Part shown: one piece after another, positions 1 to 11,100 of the stretch
Position numbering within the stretch: position 1 is the first letter of the stretch
Layout: each line of letters starts with the position of its first letter
Origin: Amphimedon queenslandica
Taxonomy: Eukaryota; Porifera; Demospongiae; Haplosclerida; Niphatidae
Length of the DNA: 64,000 nucleotides
NCBI RefSeq assembly: GCF_000090795.2
Contig: NW_003546260.1
Location: forward strand, 352,528 to 416,527
Reading direction: 5' to 3'
Made by a program: the position numbers and the translations under genes
The notes under the pieces: model-generated
Told to the model about the DNA's origin: nothing
Database searches by the model: none
Seen by the model: the letters and a program-made list of their open reading frames with translations, nothing else

Positions 1-47
1 GCCCACGCACCGTTTCCAATCCCTTTCATTTTACTCTATTATCTATG
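1..47. mobile_element. Right end of a CATAGAT-TIR element (truncated by window edge)
   Basis: The first bases read into an inverted-repeat end (CCGTTTCCAATCCC, then CTCTATTATCTATG) that also closes the elements at 34552-35017 and 49936-50655. Only this terminal part lies in the window. No coding capacity is visible. Confidence 0.55.
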
Positions 48-984
48 GTATTTTCGAGGGTATTTTCCATCTCTGAGTACTAATAATTTTTAATTTTAGT
101 TTAATAATGTAACCATAATTGTTAAAATGGCTTCCTAGACTGCTGCCCCATGGACTACAGCTTTTTGAGCTTGTTTTTCTCTGTAATAGTTTAAGTAAGC
201 CACAGGGGCCTACCAGGGCACAAATTATAGCAACTGGGGCCTGGCCCCAGTAGGCCCTAGTGTAGCTACGCCACTGCTTGGAATAGAGCTTCAGATGCTA
301 AAATAAATTTCAGCTTTTCTTCTTTCTCCTACCCATGTGACATGATTTAGTTAGTTGTTGACGACACCCATAGCTTATTTTAATTATCATTATAACTATG
401 CAGTCCATAATAATAATTTTTTTCAAATTGCTTAAAATATCACAACAGTACAAGTAATACATATCACTCAAGTGAATTCCAGCAGGCGAGTCCATTGCAC
501 CATAGTGCTTCATTATGACATCAAAGTGGGTATGCTTAGTTTTTTGCCAGCACTCTACTTGATACCAGGATTTAGTATCAGAGGCCTGGTATTCGATATA
601 ATAAGTACTTTGGTAACCATCTGCAGTGTTTGTGCATGTTTGTATTAATAATTAAGGTACATGTGCCTTAAGCCTACTATTTTTAGCGTCTACTAAATTT
701 AGCTATATTAGCAAGAGAGCTTTAAATCGCTAAATTAAATAGACACCAAAATAATTATTATTCATTACAATGGTTATTATTTATAGTTAATTTGGTTAAA
801 AATGCTAAAATTAGTAACGCTAAACATGACTTTTGCTGATTTCGCTAAAATCAGTAGACACAAATAATAGTTGGCTTAAAGTAATATCATAATTAGTGAA
901 TTAATGAATGAATCAATTAATCCTATCCTAAAAAAGATCATAAATTTTACTTAGCAAAGTAGCAACATAATTATGCAAGCTTAC

Positions 985-1099
985 AGTGCTGTTTCCTCCA
1001 TTTTTACATGGATTAGGCATGCAGTCATTGATGTTACCCTCACACAGAGTTCCATTATATCCAGTATCACATGTGCATGTAAGTGAAATGATGCATGTC
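985..1099 (-). CDS. EGF-like repeat exon (orphan or partial gene)
   Basis: On the minus strand a 115-base segment lies between an acceptor (TTGCAG) and a donor (ACT|GTAAGC). It encodes the end of one EGF module (LTCTCDTGYNGTLCEG) and the start of the next (NINDCMPNPCKNGGNST). The Cys spacing, the GY.G.LCE signature and the linker N-I-N-D-C typical of calcium-binding EGF modules are all present. EGF repeats occur in secreted or membrane adhesion proteins, and which protein this belongs to cannot be told. No neighbouring EGF exon is visible upstream to about 3000 or downstream to the left edge, so it is either an exon of a gene with long introns extending off the left edge or a decaying fragment. 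Confidence 0.45.
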
Positions 1100-1109
1100 C
1101 TGCAATTAT

Positions 1110-3060
1110 GATACATGTAGATCTAGTTTGGAAAAAATTTCTTGAAGAGAATTTTGAGTTGCAGAGTGTACTATCTTTCAATGATCTTGTAAAAGTAAGT
1201 ATTGTCTCATTAAGCTTTTGCTTCTCGAGTTTGTTATTGTTTCTTCACTCAGATGAATGATTCTAGTAAACTTATATTTTATATTACTATGTTACTTGAA
1301 GGCAATAATTCGAATGTTATCAAGAAAGTCACTGAAACAGTAACACTTGCAGAGGTATGTTCATATGCCTTCGCAATCATTTTAATGAATGTATGGTACC
1401 TTTATAATTAACTTCACAGAGGGAAGTATGTATTAACTTTATTAGAGAATCATGCACAGATGAAATAGAATGCATTAAAGGGAAGAGAGTATTTAGTGTC
1501 AATGTATTGTGTGACACATGAAGTGGAATGAACAAATGTCACCCCTATCAAACTGTTGTACAAAATTTCAACCATAATAAAAGTAATGGTAGGATTAGTA
1601 TTGGGTATTGTACAGATCAAAAATTCACTGATACACCACAGGCACCAGGGACACATAGGTTCTAATCTAAATCATGAAAAATTGAAAATGTAGATGATAC
1701 AGAAATACAGTGGCTGATATTCAAGAGGGGAAAGAGAGGGGTAAATGGAAATTCAGTTGAACAGGGCAAGCTCATGACAATGCTAAATTGAATAATTGTT
1801 CCCTATAGTCAGATCTTCTTAATAGTTTTATCAAATTTTGTAAAAAGTTTAAGCTGATTCAGATCAAAATTAGATTTTTACTCTACCTTATTCTTAACAG
1901 TAATAGTATTGGTGCATGTACACAATTGTAATTAAAATATTCACACAATTGCTAATCCTAGACTTTAACTTAAAGTTTTTAAAGATACTATTGCTACTAT
2001 ACCGATGTTATACTATCATTACTATAAGTTACCTGGTACATGTGTAAGTTACATTGACAATATCCACATCACTTACATTAATTGGTACCAATTTGTACTA
2101 CAGCATGCATATAATAAACTGCTACAGTGATCATCTAACACATTTTGCACAGTCACATTACTAGTAAGACCTTATTTATTTATTTACTTATATATTTATA
2201 ATACCGGTACTCATTTTATTTTATTTATTAATCTGTAGACAGATTCAAGATATTGAATATACTTCTGTTGACCAATATCCACTAGGTAAACTGCATGCCT
2301 TCATTTCTACATGTAATAAATGCAATATTGTTACAGTAATGTATAGTCTCAATTCGAACACTCTCTATAGGGTGCACTTCCATTAATTTTATGCAGCTTT
2401 GAATTTTTAGTGTGTAGTTTTGTTGATGAAAAGATGAATGAGAACTTGAAATTAAGAATGAAGTCGTCCAATTACTAGGCACCATTCCAGTGAGGTTAGA
2501 GTATAAACTCCTGGCATTTAGTAACGTGCTAAGTTTTCTGCAGGCAGTGGTTTAGTCTGAATGATAGGCTGTGTATCATCATGTTTTGATAGTGGAAGTG
2601 AAGGAGTAAGGGACTGATTATAACTTGGAATTAGAAGGTGTAAAGGTATTGACACTAAGATTATTGCTTCTCTTCTATTTTAACTTCTAATAGTTTTTGG
2701 CATGCTCAAGTTAAGCCTATACCCATCACTAAGTAAAAGACACAACAATTATAATAGTTTAGTGGCACAAAAATATCTTAGAAATAATAACATGCAAGCC
2801 TAATAGCATTAGTGTTTCCATTAGAGTCCCAAAAGGCTCCAAATCATAAAACTAAGGAATCTTTAAACATCGAGCACTGCAATATCAGAATCAAGTTTTA
2901 ATTTCTTAAAATGTTTAGTAGCATGTAAAAAGTGTGGTGGAGTGGTCTTAAATGTGCGCTCAAAGGGTTCCAAAAGTTCAAAATAAACTAGCGTGGGCGG
3001 GCTCATTAATAATAAAAAACAGCCTAGCCACACCTGCTTAGGGGTAGGGCTGAATCTGGC
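1110..3060. other. No confident gene
   Basis: AT-rich sequence with no open frame showing recognisable protein similarity. Two short stretches on the plus strand have plausible splice borders (about 1162-1192, followed by GTAAGT, and about 1305-1352, followed by GTATGT). They could be small exons, but neither encodes a recognisable domain. A tract of ATTTATTTATTTA type lies near 2170-2240. Confidence 0.5.
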
Positions 3061-3069
3061 TAAGCTAAG

Positions 3070-4242
3070 ATGGAAGCAAGTGAATCGAGAAATGAGTGGA
3101 GTTTCAAGGATGAGTTTTGGTTTCCTGTGCAATTCATTTGTGAATCGTATGCAAAAAAGGAAGTTTTTCTTCATGGTGATTTTAATGGCTGGAAATCAAC
3201 TGAAAAGCATCGTATGCAATTTAAAGATGGCTGCTATCGCCTTGTCCTGTTATTAAGTGAGGGATATTATCACTACAAATTTTTTGTAGATGGGATATAT
3301 GAAAGAGATGAAGCCAACCCGCACGTTAGTGGCCCTTTCGGAAATTCTATCATGTTTGTCCATATGGATCCAAATGTTTATGGTATGAGAAATAACATTG
3401 GAATACTGGAACGCTCATATGGTCGCCCTGATTGGTGCGGTAGGGAGCTAATTAGTGAATGGTTTCCTTTGCCTTCTGACATAGCTAGTTTTGGCATCCT
3501 TCAAAGGCCATTATTTGTTTATTTGCCTTATTCGTACTACAGTACACCTTCCAAAAGGTATCCAGTATTGTACGCACTTGATGGGCAGAATCTGTTTTCT
3601 ACTAACGATGGATTACCATTTGGTGGGTGGTATTTAGATCAAAAGCTAGATGATTGGTGGTCCAATGAAGTTCTTCCTGAATTTATACTAGTTGCTATTC
3701 CTAATTCAGATTATTTATGCATCGGGAACAGACAAAGGGAGTACACTGCACGAGATTTTTTTGCACTTGAAGATGAACCATTTGTGCAGTATCTTTTGCA
3801 AGTTATAAAGCCTAAAATTGATGATAATTACAGGACATTATCAGATTCCTCCCATACCTACATACTTGGTGCCTCACTTGGTGGTCTCTTGGCTTTTTTA
3901 CTACAACTTTCTTTTCCAGATACTTTTTCTTGTGCGGTGTGCATTTCACCTGCTTTCTGGTTCATTGACAGTAAGAATGAAAGTGCTTTCACTGCATTTA
4001 AGAAGAAGCATCATAGTAAATGCAAATTGTACATTGATTCAGGAGATGGTGAAGGTGACAACAAAGAGCTTATTCGTGAAATGTCTGAATTGTTTAAAGA
4101 GTCTGAAAAAGAAAATGGGATACAGAATTTAATGTATTATTATGATCAATGTAAAGATAAAGTGTCATTGAATGTTACTCATGCCGAGAATGTCTGGCGT
4201 GATCGTATTATTGTTGGACTTAAATTTGCTTTTCAAGTGTAA
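3070..4242 (+). CDS. Intronless CBM48/E-set plus alpha/beta-hydrolase esterase (enterochelin-esterase-like)
   Basis: A 390-residue single-exon protein. Residues about 20-95 look like a CBM48/AMPK-type carbohydrate-binding E-set fold (FLHGDFNGW, then YYHYKFFVDGIYERDEANP). Residues about 140-390 form a putative-esterase domain (esterase D/Fes/IroE-like alpha/beta hydrolase) with the nucleophile elbow GASLGG near residue 270, a YALDGQNLF motif, and a C-terminal HAENVWRDR that matches the catalytic-His region of bacterial members. No signal peptide is seen, so it is probably cytosolic. The substrate is unknown; members hydrolyse ester bonds in siderophores, glutathione adducts or carbohydrate esters. 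It is the only confident gene here without introns, which suggests retroposition or transfer from bacteria, but base composition resembles its neighbours. It ends tail-to-tail with the TBC-like gene, 18 bp between stops. Confidence 0.85.
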   Translation: MEASESRNEWSFKDEFWFPVQFICESYAKKEVFLHGDFNGWKSTEKHRMQFKDGCYRLVLLLSEGYYHYKFFVDGIYERDEANPHVSGPFGNSIMFVHMDPNVYGMRNNIGILERSYGRPDWCGRELISEWFPLPSDIASFGILQRPLFVYLPYSYYSTPSKRYPVLYALDGQNLFSTNDGLPFGGWYLDQKLDDWWSNEVLPEFILVAIPNSDYLCIGNRQREYTARDFFALEDEPFVQYLLQVIKPKIDDNYRTLSDSSHTYILGASLGGLLAFLLQLSFPDTFSCAVCISPAFWFIDSKNESAFTAFKKKHHSKCKLYIDSGDGEGDNKELIREMSELFKESEKENGIQNLMYYYDQCKDKVSLNVTHAENVWRDRIIVGLKFAFQV

Positions 4243-4260
4243 AAATTGTAAAATAATTAT

Positions 4261-7200
4261 TTACATATCAATAGTATATAATGTTCCTTCTCTGAGCATA
4301 TTAAAGTGTGGCTCAGAAATGTTTAAAGAATACAGTGCTAGTACATCATTTGGTATGTCTGCAGCATAAGCATTTGCATATAAATAAGTCTTTTTAATAG
4401 TCTGTGGACATTCTGCTTTGGCAGCTATTACTGCTTGAGAAGGAGATGTCACAATATTGAGTTCTAATGTTTTAGTCACTTTAGTGCTATCTAACTGAAT
4501 CAGTTCATCTTGAGAGGGTGAAGGACAAGATATCTTCTGCACAGCTACAGGCTGAGGAGACAAGGGAGTGTTTTTGTGTCTTAGTTCATCGATAGATGGT
4601 ATTTCAGGATTACTTTGAGCTATTTCATGTGCACAATAAACCATCTATAAAATTAAAGAGTAAACTGTCAAGTTGTATGATAAATAACAGTCAATGACCA
4701 CTTACCTGAATGAATTCTGTAGAAGACAATAATTTTGTATTCTTTAATCTATCTTCTAGTTCTTCCACCTTTTCATAATAGTCAGACACATTATCTACTG
4801 CCAATAGCTCTCTAATAAGAAATCAATAATAATTAAACTTAATTTTGTGATACTTTTCAAAAGCACCCCATATTGAAACTGCAGCATAAAGGAACATATC
4901 TGCTCCACAAACAATAACAGCATCAAAAAGGCGACGCAAAGCCTTGAAAAATAGGTTACAGTGATTAAAATTGTAAAAAGATCTTTACTTTCCATGACAG
5001 AGTGTTTGTAAACATATTGAGAAACCATCGTAATACAAAGATATTGGTTAATGGTGGTTCAAATGCTAATGAGTCTTTAAAAGTTGGAGGATGGCTTGAT
5101 GAATATGATTTACACACACGGGAAGAATTAGCAGCCCTAAAAATAATCATATACTATAGCTATTAAAGTACAATCCATGTGTACATACTGAAGCTGATGT
5201 AAATGAGAAGACAACTTTGGAAAGAAGTATGAAAGCAAGTCATTTAATACCACTAACTCAACATGTAAAGTACGTAGTTCTTGTGTGAAATATGCTGGAG
5301 GTAACATAATGTCCATCAGACATATTAATACCTGTAAATTATATGATGGTGCATTTCAGTAGGAAGATATTCATAATTATTACTGTACCTTTACAGCAAT
5401 TAACTCATTTCCTTGGGTGATCTTGAGTATCAGAGAAGACAATATGAATAGCTCAGAGGTAAATTCAGCAGAAAGGTTATGACGAGAATAAGCAAGCAAT
5501 ATACGTTCCACTGATTTGCATGTAACATACTTTGATTTCAATTTAGACGAAGATACCTATTGTTTGTGATAAAATTCTAATTGTGCACAAAAATAATGCT
5601 CTCCAGGTAATGCATTTTGTAGCAATAATTATTATTTATCTCTCACCTTGTTGATAAGCCTCAACCACTCCTGGTCTTTAGCACTTCTATCCTCCCTAAA
5701 CAATACCGCAAAGTTTATATTTAGTGACCGAATGCTATGGGTTGTGATAACATTCCAAACCTAACCATAAATAAATGTTATGGTTGTTCATTGTTATCAA
5801 TCACTCACTCTCTTCCTAAAAGGTTTTGGTATGCCACGCTTTATTCTCGATACAACAGCCCATGCTTGTAGCCACTACCACAAAAGGAATCATTACCAAT
5901 TAATGACTAAATACTAACCTTTTTGTAAGCAGATTCACTGAAGCTACTAGGAGCAGATATTTTAAAATTTAAGTTTGTATCAAGGCCTACATGTATATTG
6001 AAAGTGGAATACCGTATAGACGGAAAATTTTGCAGCAATTTAATTTTGCGTTTTCAATAAATTTTGAATGTTTTTTAATTTTGCGAATTAAAATTATGCG
6101 ATTTGGCCACGTTGTCTTGACCACACCCACACACGTACACACGATGCTAATGATACACGCCCATCGAGCCCACGTGATTTTAATTTTACGATTTTTAATT
6201 ATGCGTTTATTTTTAAAACACAAAGCGCAAAATTAAATTCCCACAAAATTTTCCATCTATACGATAATTAATGCAGCTAGTGATGGAATAAATCTAAAAA
6301 ATTAAGTTTCTACCAACCACACACAAAATTATACATTTTATCAAGCCAGTAATTTTGTCTTGCAAAAAGTAAATCAAATAAATTAACTGTATAGCCAGAA
6401 CCATCCCAATGTGAGAGAAAAGGTGTAGGCTCACACTAGATCTGTACAGTGTCTTACTCGCATTCTATATCTGTAGTACATTAAGCTAATGTGATATGAT
6501 GTATGCAATCTTAACTAGAAATGGGACAAAAAATTTACTTTTGAACATTCTATTACTAAAACGAACAAAATGTTTGAATCATTTGGTTCATACAAACTGT
6601 TTGATTGAAATATTTAAATATATTGCCAAATGTTAGTAGTGCTGCTAGAGCAAGTGTACTATTGGCTAAAATAAGATAAATAATTGTATCAAAATTTGTA
6701 ACAAGGCAACAGGCCTTCTGAAAATTGCATTTGATTTTAAAACTTGAGCATTCAAATGTTCTGAAACACAAGAGAAGATTCAAATGTCAACACAGTTAGC
6801 CCCTAATTTTAACTAGCTTCTTCAATTTAAAACAAAGAGAGGGCACATTTTATGTAAAAAAGAAAGACCTTGATAGTACTGTGAAACTCAACCCAACTCA
6901 TAGTTTCAAAGGGGTAGGGTGAGACTGCGCAATTCATTCCATACACAAAATCAAATTATTTTTTTAAAACATTTTTTGCCTAACATTATTTTTTGGCTAC
7001 AAAAATTGTCATAATTATATTTACCATTTTGAGATGCATAATTTATTAACAACAAAGTAACACGATCCTCTTTCTCAGCCAGTAATCTTAATTTTTCATC
7101 TTTTTCCACTAAACAATGAACTAACTGCCTCGAAGCTTTACCAATATCTGATTGCAACTGAAAGACAATGGCACTCAATCGGGACAAATCTAAAAGATCA

Positions 7201-7265
7201 AACTTAGGACAGAATAACCTAGAGCTAATACCTAATTTATGTAGTGTCTCCTTGTTCAGATCCAT
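4261..7265 (-). CDS. TBC (Rab-GAP-like) domain protein, catalytically degenerate
   Basis: Spliced minus-strand gene; exons I can join include 7025-7265 (start), about 5919-5946, 5809-5874, 5647-5760, about 5391-5558, about 5190-5330, 4980-5150, about 4860-4945, about 4705-4800 and 4261-4645. The opening exon gives a charged alpha-helical segment. The middle exons give a TBC fold: RGIPKPFRKRVWNVIT, then ERILLAYSRHN, then MLPPAYFTQELR, then FVLRWFLNMFTNTL followed by ALRRLFDAV. TBC domains normally stimulate GTP hydrolysis by Rab proteins through an Arg finger (IxxDxxR) and a Gln finger (YxQ). Neither is visible: the second region reads LSAEFTSE. So this is probably a pseudo-GAP or scaffold. 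The C-terminal tail (about 130 residues) is Ser/Pro-rich. The link between the first exon and the TBC exons is uncertain because the phases do not match directly, so an exon may be missing between 6270 and 7020. Confidence 0.65.
6010..6266. mobile_element. MITE with TACCGTATAG-type ends
   Basis: Left end TACCGTATAGACGGAAAATT and right end AATTTTCCATCTATACGATA are inverted copies. The interior is AT-rich without coding capacity. It lies in the first intron region of the TBC-like gene and belongs to the recurrent CCGTATAG family of this window. Confidence 0.7.
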
Positions 7266-7386
7266 ATCTCCTACAGTGGTTCTTCACATGATTCATCTGA
7301 AAAGGTAGAGGAGACAATCCATTGTGGTCTTCTGGATATAAGCAGGGAGGGAGGGACTATTCTTTTCTAAACTCCACCTACCAAAA
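7266..7386. promoter_or_regulatory. Divergent promoter, TBC-like gene / CCDC115
   Basis: Only 121 bp separate the two outward-facing start codons, so the core promoters of both genes must lie here. I see no CACGTG site and no convincing TATA box. Confidence 0.65.
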
Positions 7387-8131
7387 ATGGCTGATGAAGA
7401 AAAGGATGCCATTTTATGTGAATTATTTACATGTCTTTCAATGCTTGGAGATTTAAGAAAGCAGTATGACCAGTTAGTGAGTGAAGTAAGTATTTTTTTG
7501 TTGCTAAATTATTATTTTATACTTCAAAGGGTTATATTCAACTATCAAAGGCAAGGTATAACTTGGGTGTATCAGCAGTTGGGTCTTTGCAATATCCAAA
7601 CAATATGGCTCCTGTAGTGGGCTTGGATGTAAGTGATGATGGCCAGTTGCATATAGCCCCCATGACTGAAGATTGTGAAAACAATGATGAGTTAGATGTG
7701 AGAAAGCGTAGAGGAAGTAGTAAAAAAGAAAAGACTGAAAATCGATTAGGAAAAGCAGACCCTTTGTGTTGGTTCTCTGGTTTACCACCACAATCATTGA
7801 GAATGTCCCAGCAACACTTCAAAAAAAGTAATGGATTATCTACACTACTAATAATTCACTCACTCCAGACAAAAAAACTGTAATTTGGGACCAAGAATTA
7901 CATTAAATGTCAATGTACTAAATGTACATAATGCACCTTGGGCAGTTATTAAAACCACCAATCACCCATATAATTCATCATTCACATTTCCTATTATACA
8001 ATACTTTTATTATTATAATAGGCATCGAGATCGCTGTTGAACTAGCAAACACACAGGCAAAGATAATTGAACTTCAAAGGAAACTCTCTAATAAAGAAAT
8101 TGAAGTTATAGCATCAATGTCAGAACAATAA
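7387..8131 (+). CDS. CCDC115: CCDC115 / VMA22 homologue, V-ATPase assembly factor
   Basis: Three exons (7387-7485, 7530-7827, 8022-8131) with GT-AG introns join in frame to a 168-residue protein; the human protein is 180. Recognition rests on the conserved block GYIQLSKARYNLGVSAVG, then LQYPNNMAPVV, the DPLCWFSGLPPQSLRMSQ motif and a C-terminal coiled coil (AVELANTQAKIIELQRKL). CCDC115 is the animal counterpart of yeast Vma22p, which works with TMEM199/Vma12 in the ER-Golgi to assemble the Vo sector of the proton pump. A KRRG..KKEK basic stretch lies in the middle, as in vertebrate copies. The start was chosen because MADEEKDA begins the N-terminal helix. The gene is head-to-head with the TBC-like gene, and its stop codon is only 5 bp from the PBRM1 stop. 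Confidence 0.93.
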
Positions 8132-8136
8132 CTGCT

Positions 8137-11100
8137 TTATTGAACATTGTCAAGCCAATTATTGATGTTTATAGAGTCACTAATCATATGATAATACAGT
8201 TTGTGCAATGCTTCAGTTGGTGTTAATCCTTGTGGTATGGCACTTGGATCAATCCATTGGGATATTATTTCTTGACTAGTTGATAATGGAAGTGGTCTTG
8301 CTGGAGGCATAGGACTGATAGTGCTTTCATTATTTCTCATGCGTTCAATGTGACTGCATAAAAGTGAATAAAATGGTAATACAATGTATGTGTAATGATT
8401 ACAGACACGTGTACTTACTTAAGATACAGTTTAGAATGATATATCGGCTTCTTTTTGGTGGGTGGTGCCACAAATATAGAGGGAGGTGAGTCACTCTGTG
8501 GGTCAGCTTGAACAACAGCATCAGTAGTGCCAGTGCTTGTAACGGTAGTGGTTTGCTGAGGAGTGATCATGAGAGTAGGAGTAACAGGAACAGGTGTTGT
8601 AATGATGTTATTCTGAGGAGTAGAGCTAACAGACTCATGAAAAGGAGTAATTTGAGTGGCAGCATTAATTGGAGTTACATTAACTGGTGTAATAGGTATT
8701 GATGGTTGCAATGCTTGCGTGCTTGTAGTAACAGAATCTTTTAGTAATGGAGTAGAAATAGTAGATCGTGGGAGAGACTTTAACACAGGGGCTTGTTGTG
8801 TGTGAATTCGCAACAAATGCACTTCTTTGACATGACGAGTAATCTTTTGCAGTGAATCAAAAGGTTTAGCTTGGGATTTGTTTCGAGGGCAATTAGACCA
8901 ATAGCAGTAGTAATTTCCATCAGGTTCAGGAGAGATGTGGTTAGATCGAATGATATGTGAACCAAGTTCAGCAGTGTCATCAAATGATTCTTGACAGCCA
9001 TTCCACATGCATGGATAAGCTAGAGTAGTTGTTGCTGGTTGCTGATGCAAAGCTTTTGCCTGATTAACTGCAAGAAGTGATTGCAGTTGCTGCAAAGAAA
9101 GTGTTACATGACCACCAGGTGTAGGGACGGCAATAACAGGAGTTTTAATCTGAGGGATTGGTACAACAGGTGGTGTTGAACTAACTGGAGGAGTAGGAGC
9201 AGGAGGAGGAGGAGCAGGAGGAGTAGCAACAGGAATGACAGCAGGAATCGTAGGATACAACTTTGGAGAATGACACTACAGGGCATATTATACAAAGTAA
9301 TTACAAGAAATACAATTTACCTTCCAAAGAAACACATCTTCTGAAAGATAGTATTTTTCATCATGTAATACTGAACTGCTAAGATCAAAATGCTACAAGA
9401 ATATTAGAAACAACGTTACAATTATTATCTCACTTTAAGCATTCTCATTTTTTTCACTAGCTTCTCTTCTTCATTATACCTTGATTCACAAATGTAAACA
9501 TCAGCTTCAGGAATCTCAGCTGGCCTCCCTTCATAAGGAATTAAAAATATAAAATAAAGCTCAACTTACATTTGGTGTAGTCACTAGGATACAAGACACC
9601 ACATTTCCTTATAATACTTCTCATTGGGTTAGAATCCTGTATATTACTCATAAAGAGCTCTCTTTCATAAAACATGCGGGAAGGTAAGTGCTGTACTTCT
9701 TCCACTCTTAAAAACCAAGGCCCACGAAACCATGGGTCATCACTAATGATAATCAAAATAATAAAATTGTAGTGTAAATACATTCTGACTTTGAATCAGT
9801 CCACATTTGATCAATACGAGCAATAAATGGTAAATCTTGGTCAGAACGAACATATACAAAGTCACCTACAATCAACAATGTACTTCATTATAAAGACATA
9901 TCTAAACTGACCGAGTTTAAATACTTTTTCGTCAATGCAATACTGTTCATAATAGGTACAGTTTTCTTCCGGATTAGTGACAGAAGCTTTAACATCCTGC
10001 AAACAAAATCCTTTTAATGAGATACTGTATTGGCTAACCTTTAGTTCTCGAAAAAATGAAGTTTCAAGAGAATCTCCACTAGAATTAGCTTCACTGTCAC
10101 CCTCCATACTAGCACTACCCTTAGTCTCATCAAGTGTTTCATCGGCATGGCTCTGCACCTTATCCTTGTCACTTTGCTTTAATAAACTAGTAAAAAAATA
10201 CAAGTAATAACAATTTTTTAAACAATTATCACACCTAGTGATAACCAATACACATACTGGTATCATGGTATTTCTTAATGATAATTGCATCATTACAAAT
10301 TTTTACACACAGGAGGCAAACATTCCAAAGATTGTTTTCACCATGTCACACTTAAATTCCGTAAATTTTGTATTTAATGAATAACAATGAGGACGTTTTA
10401 GCAACCAACCAGCCCCAACCGTTTATGTAAAGTGGTAGTGGCTACATCAAACAAAATCGCAGCTTTAAATAGGACAAAGTTTAGAGCTTTTAACAGAAAA
10501 TACTGTCAAAAGACTTTCCTAGAAGTGATATAAGGTACATGTAGAGTTTCAATACTCTAAAGTCTTAATTAGAGCCTAGCTACATGTATGCTTGGAAGAT
10601 AGTGAAAACAACTTTAGGAATTATTTTAAACTAATTATTATGATTAGTTATGGCAATACAGTATAATTATAGCTAGAAAATTTGAACTGAAAAATTTGGC
10701 AAACTGAATCTGAAACAGGTTTGGAGGTAAAACTGGGGCAAAATTTTAACCATGTACATGCTGTTACAGAGCCTGATTAAACTGGAAAGGAAACAAATCT
10801 CAATTCGCCAAATTTGCCAAAATTTAAAACTCTGCCTCAATACTGTGTTCTAGGAACAAAATTGTTATGTGATGGGCTTCAATGAGATCAGCCTTTTCTA
10901 ATCATCAAATAATTGTTGTTAAAGTACAATGTAACATTACAAGAAAATCAATTTTGTTCTTATGTTCAAGTAATTGTAATCAATGATTACATTTACAATA
11001 ATCATGATAACCAATAATATCCCTTTTTTTCAATATTGCCAATTGCAATAAGTCACATTTAAAACATGAATAAGGTGCTCATAACTTTCATAGAATCAGT

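Noticed and set aside
1162-1352. Two small plus-strand exons near the EGF exon
   Set aside because: Plausible splice borders only; the encoded 10 and 16 residues match nothing and cannot be joined to a gene in this window.
2863-3174. 103-codon minus-strand open frame
   Set aside because: It overlaps the start of the esterase on the opposite strand and shows no domain or splice support; a shadow frame.
9104-9295. Leu-run open frame on the minus strand
   Set aside because: It is the alternative frame of the Pro/Thr-rich PBRM1 exon (CCT/CTC repeats read as Leu).
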